The notes beneath the pieces were generated by a model that ran no database searches, was not told the DNA's origin, and was given only the letters and a program-made list of their open reading frames with translations. From Angomonas deanei (Eukaryota; Euglenozoa; Kinetoplastea; Trypanosomatida; Trypanosomatidae), in contig LR877149.1 of NCBI GenBank assembly GCA_903995115.1, positions 806,001-870,000 of the forward strand: a stretch of 64,000 nucleotides of DNA, read 5' to 3'. Positions within the stretch are counted from its first letter, which is position 1; each line of letters begins with the position of its first letter. This document shows positions 20,684 to 28,976 of the stretch, piece by piece. Made by a program: the position numbers and the translations under genes.

Positions 20684-20779
20684 AAAAAAAAAATAGTCGC
20701 ACAGGCAGCTTTTTTTTTTTTTTTTATGTTTCCGTAAACGCTTTCGGTAAACATTGTGCCATGAAAAAAAAAAAAAAAG
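20684..20779 (-). promoter_or_regulatory. Twin T-tracts upstream of the helicase: possible alternative trans-splicing
   Basis: On the minus strand a run of fifteen T (about 20765-20779) is followed by the first AG at 20742-20741; this mRNA would keep the ATG at 20681. A second run of twelve T (20684-20695) ends right at that ATG, and an acceptor downstream of it would remove the presequence-like N-terminus and leave 20387 as first good ATG. Both tracts look usable by eye. Confidence 0.4.
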
Positions 20780-20968
20780 GGGGTGAGAATGGAAGGAGTG
20801 AGAGACAATAATCTAATACATGACAAAAATGAAGTAACCACCGTATACTTTTAAACCGATGAATATGTTAAAAAAAAAAATAATGAACTAGTTTAAAATG
20901 TAAGAAATATTTTTTATTTAGGGGGTTTGTTTCGTTTTTTTTTTTTTTTTTTCACTGCCGGATACCGA

Positions 20969-21697
20969 TTACGACGAAGTCACATTATCGTATCGCTGCG
21001 CCTCCCTCTGCAATTGCTTCTTCTGTTCTTCCTCGGTCAGTGTGCGCCACTTGACTTCCTTGTAGGCTTCTAACTTACTTCCAATCTTCTTGATTGGCTC
21101 TGACACGTACTCAAAGTCAGGATTAATCATGTAGCGATAGTACAAGTAGCAACACGTGAGGATGGAGCAGAATATCATTAAGAATAATTTAAAGTTACGA
21201 AGACGTTCCGTCTCTAGGGTGTGGTACAGCGTGCTTCGTTGCGAGTAGAGCCCCACACTAACGGTATCAAATGTCGCCACGTTGACGTTTTGCTCATAGT
21301 ACATACCCCTATCTTCCTGATCCCTCAACATTCGCTTCTGGTGCTGTTCCACCCGCAACATACTAAGCTCGTGCTGCCGCTTCAGTTCAAAGACTTCCTT
21401 ATCGCGGCTAATGATGGCGTCGATGAGAGCCTCCCGTGCCGCCGCCTGCTCCTCGGGTGTCCCCTTCGCATTAACACCGGCCGCCCCTTTCGTTGGCGCG
21501 TTTTTCGCCGTATCCCCCATGTCCGAAATAACGCGACGAAAAGAGTCTTTCAGCTCCTTGGATAGTTCCTCCAGTGGGACATCGGGACCACTGTCCGTGT
21601 CGTTCTTATCCACCGTCCCTCCCTGGTCGCTCTTGAGCCGTATCGCTACAGCGGAGAGCCGTCTACCGGCCTCCCTACTCATCCGGAGCCTATACAT
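20969..21697 (-). CDS. Mitochondrial-type membrane protein with coiled coil
   Basis: 242 residues. A basic presequence-like N-terminus (MYRLRMSREAGRRLSAVAIRLKS) is followed by a low-complexity linker, a helical coiled-coil stretch at about 80-125 (rich in Glu, Arg, Gln), one transmembrane segment near 169-188 (FKLFLMIFCSILTCCYLYY) and a charged C-terminal helix of about 50 residues. Family not recognised. The build resembles inner-membrane proteins with a matrix coiled coil, such as the CCDC90/MCUR1 group, but I see no diagnostic motif. Its acceptor tract lies at about 21771-21790. Confidence 0.7.
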   Translation of the reverse strand: MYRLRMSREAGRRLSAVAIRLKSDQGGTVDKNDTDSGPDVPLEELSKELKDSFRRVISDMGDTAKNAPTKGAAGVNAKGTPEEQAAAREALIDAIISRDKEVFELKRQHELSMLRVEQHQKRMLRDQEDRGMYYEQNVNVATFDTVSVGLYSQRSTLYHTLETERLRNFKLFLMIFCSILTCCYLYYRYMINPDFEYVSEPIKKIGSKLEAYKEVKWRTLTEEEQKKQLQREAQRYDNVTSS

Positions 21698-22128
21698 AAA
21701 ATAAAGAAATACGTGTGTATGAGGTCCCTTTTCTTTCTTTTTGTTCCCGTGAAATGTGGTTAGTGTTCTTCAAAAAACGAAAAAAAGGGATAATACAGAA
21801 ATCGATTGTTCAGAAAAATCAATTAAAATAAATGACAAACAAAGCACTAAAATCTTTACGTCAGTACTAAACTATTACAAAATGGAAAACCTAAATAGTA
21901 TTTTGAAATTTCTTTCCCTTTTTTATCGTCGATCCATCTTCCAGTAGAACATAAACAGGTGACAGAAACAACGCCTGGAAAAAAGTTAATTAAATCATTT
22001 TTAACCAAAAAAAAAAAAAAAACTTATTGGGAGGGGGGAAAATGAGATCCTCAAAAACAAAGGGGATAAAAATGAGAGGGGGAGCCTGGACGTTCCCTTG
22101 GACGATGACAGCTTGCTGCTTCGCCCCA
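21698..22128. other. Intergenic region at the left edge of Cys-rich array 1
   Basis: 431 bases. The left part is A/T-rich unique sequence with the pyrimidine tract of the membrane-protein gene. From about 22022 it becomes the 3' flank of the Cys-rich unit (the stretch starting CTTATTGGGAGGGGGG on the plus strand), repeated at about 23028, 24033, 25043, 26055, 27061 and 28068. No other gene seen. Confidence 0.7.
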
Positions 22129-22752
22129 CTACGCCACGACGGCGAGGAGGGCGGCGGCGGCGGACGCGATGAGGGCCGCGGCGGTAGCACCAGAGAGGGA
22201 GGCGGCGTCCTTCAGACGGCAGGTGCCATCCGACTGGAGAGCGAGTAGCTTGTCGCATTGTGTGCACTTGTCGGTGTCGGCATCGCAAGCGATGCAGCCG
22301 TTCTTACCTGCCTCGCACTTTTTGACCTCAGGGGACTTGGGGGTGCAGGTGCGATCGCCGTTCATCGTGTGGCTCTCGTCACATTCGTCGCAGACGCCTT
22401 TACTGGTAAGCTCGTCGCGACTGCACAGCAGGCATCCGTCAATAATGGCGGAGCACTTTATGCAAGCATAAGATCCAGGTGTTTCGTCGAATCCGTAGCC
22501 CGCCTCACACTCGTAGCAACCGTCCGGCGATGGCTCCTCGGAGCGCTGGTACAGAACACACCCTCCGCAGTGCTCGAGACTGCACGGCTTGCAGGTGGAG
22601 ACGTGGTCCCAGTAGTACCCGTACAGGCACATATTCCCGGCGGGCTGCGATTCGGTGTAGTCGGGGTTGCACCCCTCGTCTGTGCACAGATTTTGGCCGC
22701 GCACAGAGACGACGGCGACGACACCACAGGCGATAAGAGCACGGCGCATCAT
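22129..22752 (-). CDS. Cys-rich, probably GPI-anchored surface protein, array 1 copy 1
   Basis: 207 residues from MMRR at 22752; the frame is open further upstream but an AG acceptor at 22804-22803 fixes the start. Signal peptide 1-19 (MMRRALIACGVVAVVSVRG), then about 20 cysteines mostly as CxxC pairs (CKPC, CYEC, CIKC, CDEC, CIAC, CTQC), and a C-terminal hydrophobic tail of about 20 Ala/Leu/Ser/Val residues (ASLSGATAAALIAS onward) of the type that directs GPI attachment. The CxxC build recalls Giardia VSPs, but those have a transmembrane tail ending CRGKA, which is absent here. Function as a surface coat or antigen is inference. Confidence 0.85.
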   Translation of the reverse strand: MMRRALIACGVVAVVSVRGQNLCTDEGCNPDYTESQPAGNMCLYGYYWDHVSTCKPCSLEHCGGCVLYQRSEEPSPDGCYECEAGYGFDETPGSYACIKCSAIIDGCLLCSRDELTSKGVCDECDESHTMNGDRTCTPKSPEVKKCEAGKNGCIACDADTDKCTQCDKLLALQSDGTCRLKDAASLSGATAAALIASAAAALLAVVA

Positions 22753-22802
22753 TGTGAGAGCGGTTGGTTTAGCGTATGAAAAGAGTGGCGGAGGGTATAT
22801 GC

Positions 22803-22828
22803 CTTTTACAGAGAGAGGGGGAGGGAGA
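22803..22828 (-). promoter_or_regulatory. Trans-splice acceptor of array 1 units (copy 1 shown)
   Basis: Minus-strand C/T tract at 22811-22828 followed by GTAAAAG, with AG at 22804-22803, giving a 5' UTR of about 50 bases. The same tract and AG occur about 50 bases upstream of each ATG in the other six copies. Confidence 0.55.
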
Positions 22829-23133
22829 ATGAGTGGGAAAGTGTAACGGAAGAGAGAATCTCTCACTTTACCACAGCTGGCGCCAGGTGCGTTTATTCTT
22901 CATTGTCCGTGATGAAAGGTTCACCCGCTCTCGTCCACAAAATGTGTTCGGAGAAGGATCTACTTGAACAGGGGGTGGGAATAGGGTTAACAAAAGAGGG
23001 GTAAACAAACAAAAATATAAAAAAGAACTTATTGGGAGGGGGGAAAATGAGATCCTCAAAAACAAAAGGGATAAAAATGAGAGGGGGAGCCTGGACGTTC
23101 CCTTGGACGATGACAGCTTGCTGCTTCGCCCCA

Positions 23134-23757
23134 CTACGCCACGACGGCGAGGAGGGCGGCGGCGGCGGACGCGATGAGAGCCGCGGCGGTAGCACCAGAG
23201 AGGGAGGCGGCGTCCTTCAGACGGCAGGTGCCGTCCGACTGGAGAGCGAGTAGCTTGTCGCATTGTGTGCACTTGTCGGTGTCGGCATCGCAAGCGATGC
23301 AGCCGTTCTTACCTGCCTCGCACTTTTTGACCTCAGGGGACTTGGGGGTGCAGGTGCGATCGCCGTTCATCGTGTGGCTCTCGTCACATTCGTCGCAGAC
23401 GCCTTTACTGGTAAGCTCGTCGCGACTGCACAGCAGGCATCCGTCAATAATGGCGGAGCACTTTATGCAAGCATAAGATCCAGGTGTTTCGTCGAATCCG
23501 TAGCCCGCCTCACACTCGTAGCAACCGTCCGGCGATGGCTCCTCGGAGCGCTGGTACAGAACACACCCTCCGCAGTGCTCGAGACTGCACGGCTTGCAGG
23601 TGGAGACGTGGTCCCAGTAGTACCCGTACAGGCACATATTCCCGGCGGGCTGCGATTCGGTGTAGTCGGGGTTGCACCCCTCGTCTGTGCACAGATTTTG
23701 GCCGCGCACAGAGACGACGGCGACGACACCACAGGCGATAAGAGCACGGCGCATCAT
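23134..23757 (-). CDS. Cys-rich surface protein, array 1 copy 2
   Basis: Same 207 residues as copy 1 in all respects I can compare, including the end LLAVVA. The start at 23757 is chosen as for copy 1. Confidence 0.85.
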   Translation of the reverse strand: MMRRALIACGVVAVVSVRGQNLCTDEGCNPDYTESQPAGNMCLYGYYWDHVSTCKPCSLEHCGGCVLYQRSEEPSPDGCYECEAGYGFDETPGSYACIKCSAIIDGCLLCSRDELTSKGVCDECDESHTMNGDRTCTPKSPEVKKCEAGKNGCIACDADTDKCTQCDKLLALQSDGTCRLKDAASLSGATAAALIASAAAALLAVVA

Positions 23758-24140
23758 TGTGAGAGCGGTTGGTTTAGCGTATGAAAAGAGTGGCGGAGGG
23801 TATATGCCTTTTACAGAAAGAGGGGGAGGGAGAATGAGTGGGAAAGGGTAACGGAAGAGAGAATCTCTCACTTTACCACAGCTGGCGCTAGGTGCGTTTA
23901 TTCTTCATTGTCCGTGATGAAAGGTTCACCCGCTCTCGTCCACAAAATGTGTTCGGAGAAGGATCTACTTGAACAGGGGGTGGGAATAGGGTTAACAAAA
24001 GAGGGGTAAACAAACAAAAATAATAAAAAAGAACTTATTGGGAGGGGGGAAAATGAGATCCTCAAAAAACAAAAGGGATAAAAATGAGAGGGGGAACCTG
24101 GACGTTCCCTTGGACGATGACAGCTTGCTGCTTCGTCCCA

Positions 24141-24764
24141 CTACGCCACGGCGGCGAGGAGGGCGGCGGCGGCGGACGCGATGAGAGCCGCGGCGGTAGC
24201 ACCAGAGAGGGAGGCGGCGTCCTTCAGACGGCAGGTGCCGTCCGACTGGAGAGCGAGTAGTTTGTCGCATTGTGTGCACTTGTCGGTGTCGGCATCGCAA
24301 GCGATGCAGCCGTTCTTACCTGCCTCGCACTTTTTGACCTCAGGGGACTTGGGGGTGCAGGTGCGATCGCCGTTCATCGTGTGGCTCTCGTCACATTCGT
24401 CGCAGACGCCTTTACTGGTAAGCTCGTCGCGACTGCACAGCAGGCATCCGTCAATAATGGCGGAGCACTTTATGCAAGCATAAGATCCAGGTGTTTCGTC
24501 GAATCCGTAGCCCGCCTCACACTCGTAGCAACCGTCCGGCGATGGCTCCTCGGAGCGCTGGTACAGAACACACCCTCCGCAGTGCTCGAGACTGCACGGC
24601 TTGCAGGTGGAGACGTGGTCCCAGTAGTACCCGTACAGGCACATATTCCCGGCGGGCTGCGATTCGGTGTAGTCGGGGTTGCACCCCTCGTCGGTGCACA
24701 GATTTTGGCCGCGCACAGAGACGACGGCGACGACACCACAGGCGATAAGAGCACGGCGCATCAT
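24141..24764 (-). CDS. Cys-rich surface protein, array 1 copy 3
   Basis: 207 residues. Differs from copy 1 by an Ala in place of Val near the C-terminus (LLAAVA). Signal peptide, Cys pattern and GPI-type tail are kept. Confidence 0.85.
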   Translation of the reverse strand: MMRRALIACGVVAVVSVRGQNLCTDEGCNPDYTESQPAGNMCLYGYYWDHVSTCKPCSLEHCGGCVLYQRSEEPSPDGCYECEAGYGFDETPGSYACIKCSAIIDGCLLCSRDELTSKGVCDECDESHTMNGDRTCTPKSPEVKKCEAGKNGCIACDADTDKCTQCDKLLALQSDGTCRLKDAASLSGATAAALIASAAAALLAAVA

Positions 24765-25150
24765 TGTGAGAGTGGTTGGTTTAGCGTATGAAAAGAGTGG
24801 CGGAGGGTATATGCCTTTTACAGAGAGAGGGGGAGGGAGAATGAGTGGGAAAGGGTAACGGAAGAGAGAATCTCTCACTTTACCACAGCTGGCGCTAGGT
24901 GCGTTTATTCTTCATTGTCCGTGATGAAAGGTTCACCCGCTCTCGTCCACAAAATGTGTTCGGAGAAGGATCTACTTGAACAGGGGGTGGGAATAGGGTT
25001 AACAAAAGAGGGGTAAACAAACAAAAATAATAATAAAAAAGAACTTATTGGGAGGGGGGAAAATGAGATCCTCAAAAAACAAAAGGGATAAAAATGAGAG
25101 GGGGAACCTGGACGTTCCCTTGGACGATGACAGCTTGCTGCTTCGTCCCA

Positions 25151-25774
25151 CTACGCCACGGCGGCGAGGAGGGCGGCGGCGGCGGACGCGATGAGGGCCG
25201 CGGCGGTAGCACCAGAGAGGGAGGCGGCGTCCTTCAGACGGCAGGTGCCATCCGACTGGAGAGCGAGTAGCTTGTCGCATTGTGTGCACTTGTCGGTGTC
25301 GGCATCGCAAGCGATGCAGCCGTTCTTACCTGCCTCGCACTTTTTGACCTCAGGGGACTTGGGGGTGCAGGTGCGATCGCCGTTCATCGTGTGGCTCTCG
25401 TCACATTCGTCGCAGACGCCTTTACTGGTAAGCTCGTCGCGACTGCACAGCAGGCATCCGTCAATAATGGCGGAGCACTTTATGCAAGCATAAGATCCAG
25501 GTGTTTCGTCGAATCCGTAGCCCGCCTCACACTCGTAGCAACCGTCCGGCGATGGCTCCTCGGAGCGCTGGTACAGAACACACCCTCCGCAGTGCTCGAG
25601 ACTGCACGGCTTGCAGGTGGAGACGTGGTCCCAGTAGTACCCGTACAGACACATATTCCCGGCGGGCTGCGATTCGGTGTAGTCGGGGTTGCACCCCTCG
25701 TCGGTGCACAGATTTTGGCCGCGCACAGAGACGACGGCGACGACACCACAGGCGATAAGAGCACGGCGCATCAT
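25151..25774 (-). CDS. Cys-rich surface protein, array 1 copy 4
   Basis: 207 residues, ending LLAAVA like copy 3. The coding DNA carries a few silent differences shared with copy 6 (for example in the Met-Cys-Leu codons near 25650), which suggests exchange between non-adjacent copies. Confidence 0.85.
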   Translation of the reverse strand: MMRRALIACGVVAVVSVRGQNLCTDEGCNPDYTESQPAGNMCLYGYYWDHVSTCKPCSLEHCGGCVLYQRSEEPSPDGCYECEAGYGFDETPGSYACIKCSAIIDGCLLCSRDELTSKGVCDECDESHTMNGDRTCTPKSPEVKKCEAGKNGCIACDADTDKCTQCDKLLALQSDGTCRLKDAASLSGATAAALIASAAAALLAAVA

Positions 25775-26161
25775 TGTGAGAGCGGTTGGTTTAGCGTATG
25801 AAAAGAGTGGCGGAGGGTATATGCCTTTTACAGAGAGAGGGGGAGGGAGAATGAGTGGGAAAGTGTAACGGAAGAGAGAATCTCTCACTTTACCACAGCT
25901 GGCGCTAGGTGCGTTTATTCTTCATTGTCCGTGATGAAAGGTTCACCCGCTCTCGTCCACAAAATGTGTTCGGAGAAGGATCTACTTGAACAGGGGGTGG
26001 GAATAGGGTTAACAAAAGAGGGGTAAACAAACAAAAATAATAATAAAAAAAAAACTTATTGGGAGGGGGGAAAATGAGATCCTCAAAAACAAAAGGGATA
26101 AAAATGAGACGGGGGAACCTGGACGTTCCCTTGGACGATGACAGCTTGCTGCTTCGTCCCA

Positions 26162-26786
26162 CTACGCCACGGCGGCGAGGAGGGCGGCGGCGGCGGACGC
26201 GATGAGGGCCGCGGCGGTAGCACCAGAGAGGGAGGCGGCGTCCTTCAGACGGCAGGTGCCGTCCGACTGGAGAGCGAGTAGCTTGTCGCATTGTGTGCAC
26301 TTGTCGGTGTCGGCATCGCAAGCGATGCAGCCGTTCTTACCTGCCTCGCACTTTTTGACCTCAGGGGACTTGGGGGTGCAGGTGCGATCGCCGTTCATCG
26401 TGTGGCTCTCGTCACATTCGTCGCAGACGCCTTTACTGGTAAGCTCGATCGCGACTGCACAGCAGGCATCCGTCAATAATGGCGGAGCACTTTATGCAAG
26501 CATAAGATCCAGGTGTTTCGTCGAATCCGTAGCCCGCCTCACACTCGTAGCAACCGTCCGGCGATGGCTCCTCGGAGCGCTGGTACAGAACACACCCTCC
26601 GCAGTGCTCGAGACTGCACGGCTTGCAGGTGGAGACGTGGTCCCAGTAGTACCCGTACAGGCACATATTCCCGGCGGGCTGCGATTCGGTGTAGTCGGGG
26701 TTGCACCCCTCGTCGGTGCACAGATTTTGGCCGCGCACAGAGACGACGGCGACGACACCACAGGCGATAAGAGCACGGCGCATCAT
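26162..26786 (-). pseudogene. Cys-rich surface protein, array 1 copy 5, interrupted by one extra base
   Basis: 625 bases where the other full copies have 624. One extra A at about 26449 (plus strand, GCTCGATCGCG against GCTCGTCGCG in the other copies) shifts the frame after the residue block CLLCSRD, so the upstream half ends a few codons later and the downstream half is out of frame. Everything else matches its neighbours. Either a real pseudogene kept homogeneous by gene conversion, or a sequencing error. Confidence 0.75.
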
Positions 26787-27167
26787 TGTGAGAGCGGTTG
26801 GTTTAGCGTATGAAAAGAGTGGCGGAGGGTATATGCCTTTTACAGAGAGAGGGGGAGGGAGAATGAGTGGGAAAGGGTAACGGAAGAGAGAATCTCTCAC
26901 TTTACCACAGCTGGCGCTAGGTGCGTTTATTCTTCATTGTCCGTGATGAAAGGTTCACCCGCTCTCGTCCACAAAATGTGTTCGGAGAAGGATCTACTTG
27001 AACAGGGGGTGGGAATAGGGTTAACAAAAGAGGGGTAAACAAACAAAAATATAAAAAAGAACTTATTGGGAGGGGGGAAAATGAGATCCTCAAAAACAAA
27101 GGGGATAAAAATGAGAGGGGGAGCCTGGACGTTCCCTTGGACGATGACAGCTTGCTGCTTCGCCCCA

Positions 27168-27791
27168 CTACGCCACGACGGCGAGGAGGGCGGCGGCGGC
27201 GGACGCGATGAGGGCCGCGGCGGTAGCACCAGAGAGGGAGGCGGCGTCCTTCAGACGGCAGGTGCCATCCGACTGGAGAGCGAGTAGCTTGTCGCATTGT
27301 GTGCACTTGTCGGTGTCGGCATCGCAAGCGATGCAGCCGTTCTTACCTGCCTCGCACTTTTTGACCTCAGGGGACTTGGGGGTGCAGGTGCGATCGCCGT
27401 TCATCGTGTGGCTCTCGTCACATTCGTCGCAGACGCCTTTACTGGTAAGCTCGTCGCGACTGCACAGCAGGCATCCGTCAATAATGGCGGAGCACTTTAT
27501 GCAAGCATAAGATCCAGGTGTTTCGTCGAATCCGTAGCCCGCCTCACACTCGTAGCAACCGTCCGGCGATGGCTCCTCGGAGCGCTGGTACAGAACACAC
27601 CCTCCGCAGTGCTCGAGACTGCACGGCTTGCAGGTGGAGACGTGGTCCCAGTAGTACCCGTACAGACACATATTCCCGGCGGGCTGCGATTCGGTGTAGT
27701 CGGGGTTGCACCCCTCGTCGGTGCACAGATTTTGGCCGCGCACAGAGACGACGGCGACGACACCACAGGCGATAAGAGCACGGCGCATCAT
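27168..27791 (-). CDS. Cys-rich surface protein, array 1 copy 6
   Basis: 207 residues, identical in pattern to copy 1 with the end LLAVVA. Its 3' spacer resembles that of copy 1 while its 5' part resembles copy 4, consistent with a patchwork history. Confidence 0.85.
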   Translation of the reverse strand: MMRRALIACGVVAVVSVRGQNLCTDEGCNPDYTESQPAGNMCLYGYYWDHVSTCKPCSLEHCGGCVLYQRSEEPSPDGCYECEAGYGFDETPGSYACIKCSAIIDGCLLCSRDELTSKGVCDECDESHTMNGDRTCTPKSPEVKKCEAGKNGCIACDADTDKCTQCDKLLALQSDGTCRLKDAASLSGATAAALIASAAAALLAVVA

Positions 27792-28173
27792 TGTGAGAGT
27801 GGTTGGTTTAGCGTATGAAAAGAGTGGCGGAGGGTATATGCCTTTTACAGAGAGAGGGGGAGGGAGAATGAGTGGGAAAGGGTAACGGAAGAGAGAATCT
27901 CTCACTTTACCACAGCTGGCGCTAGGTGCGTTTATTCTTCATTGTCCGTGATGAAAGGTTCACCCGCTCTCGTCCACAAAATGTGTTCGGAGAAGGATCT
28001 ACTTGAACAGGGGGTGGGAATAGGGTTAACAAAAGAGGGGTAAACAAACAAAAATATAAAAAAGAACTTATTGGGAGGGGGGAAAATGAGATCCTCAAAA
28101 AACAAAAGGGATAAAAATGAGAGGGGGAACCTGGAGGTTCCCTTGGACGATGACAGCTTGCTGCTTCGTCCCA

Positions 28174-28794
28174 CTACGCCACGGCGGCGAGGAGGGCGGC
28201 GGCGGCGGACGCGATGAGAGCCGCGGCGGTAGCACCAGAGAGGGAGGCGGCGTCCTTCAGACGGCAGGTGCCGTCCGACTGGAGAGCGAGTAGCTTGTCG
28301 CATTGTGTGCACTTGTCGGTGTCGGCATCGCAAGCGATGCAGCCGTTCTTACCTGCCTCGCACTTTTTGGGTTCAGGATTCATGGGAGTGCAGGTGTGAT
28401 CGCCGTTCATCGTGTGGCTCTCGTCACATTCGTCGCAGAGGAGTTGAACGGTTTGTGGATCTTCGCTGCACAGCAGGCATCCGTCAATAATGGTGGAGCA
28501 CTTCTCACAAGAATAGGATTCTGGTGTTTCGTAGAATCCGTAGCCCGCCTCACACTCGTAGCAACCGTCCGGTGCGTCCTGTAACCGGTTATACATGACA
28601 CACGTTTTGCAGTGCTCGAGGCTGCACGGCTTGCAGGTGGAGATGTAGTCCCAGTAGTACCCGTCCAGACACTCATTCCCGACGGGCTGCGATTCGGTGT
28701 AGTCGGGGTTGCACCCATCGTCTGTGCACAGATTTTGGCCGCGCACAGAGACGACGGCGACGACACCACAGGCGATAAGAGCACGGCGCATCAT
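28174..28794 (-). CDS. Cys-rich surface protein, array 1 copy 7, divergent centre
   Basis: 206 residues. The signal peptide and the last 65 or so residues (from KKCEAGKNG to the GPI-type tail) equal those of the other copies, but residues of about 40-140 differ at many places: CKTCVMYNRLQDAPDG replaces the CGGCVLYQRSEE stretch, and SEDPQTVQLLCDEC replaces SRDELTSKGVCDEC. All cysteines are kept. It lies at the promoter-proximal end of the array given minus-strand transcription. The pattern of constant ends and a variable middle suggests gene conversion limited to the flanks, or a diversified exposed region. Confidence 0.85.
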   Translation of the reverse strand: MMRRALIACGVVAVVSVRGQNLCTDDGCNPDYTESQPVGNECLDGYYWDYISTCKPCSLEHCKTCVMYNRLQDAPDGCYECEAGYGFYETPESYSCEKCSTIIDGCLLCSEDPQTVQLLCDECDESHTMNGDHTCTPMNPEPKKCEAGKNGCIACDADTDKCTQCDKLLALQSDGTCRLKDAASLSGATAAALIASAAAALLAAVA

Positions 28795-28976
28795 TGTGAG
28801 AGCGGTTGGTTTAGCGTATGAAAAGAGTGGCGGAGGGTATATGCCTTTTACAGAGAGAGGGGGAGGGGGAAGGAGAGAAAATGGATGAGAGGTTGGTAAC
28901 GCAGTGTGAGGTTGTTGTCCATGGAAAAGGGTCGGAGTGAGGTGGTCGTACGTGACGGTGTGTTAGGGAGTTGTTT

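Larger units (their letters stand above)
22022..28865 (-). repeat. Cys-rich gene array 1: seven tandem units of about 1.0 kb
   Basis: Unit lengths measured stop to stop are 1005, 1007, 1010, 1011, 1006 and 1006 bases. Each unit holds one 621-624-base gene and about 380 bases of spacer. The spacers (22753-23133, 23758-24140, 24765-25150, 25775-26161, 26787-27167, 27792-28173) are near-identical, with differences confined to short A-runs and a few substitutions, and each contains a pyrimidine tract and an AG. Genes one to six are nearly identical in protein; the seventh, the first transcribed, diverges in its centre. Near-identity over coding and spacer alike points to recent amplification or ongoing homogenisation. 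Confidence 0.95.

Noticed and set aside
22980-23000. AGGGTTAAC in the array spacer as a telomeric relic
   Set aside because: A single partial TTAGGG-like match per unit, not a repeat series.
22169-26813. Recurrent plus-strand ORFs of 100, 173 and 203 codons in array 1
   Set aside because: They repeat with the unit and are shadows of the Cys-rich genes; no start context or domain supports them.
22129-28794. Array 1 proteins as Giardia-type VSPs
   Set aside because: CxxC richness is shared, but the conserved CRGKA cytoplasmic end is missing and the tail looks GPI-directed, so the name would mislead.
22000-28800. Tandem repeats read as a CRISPR array or satellite
   Set aside because: The units are about 1 kb and each holds a full gene with spacer; there are no short direct repeats with unique spacers.
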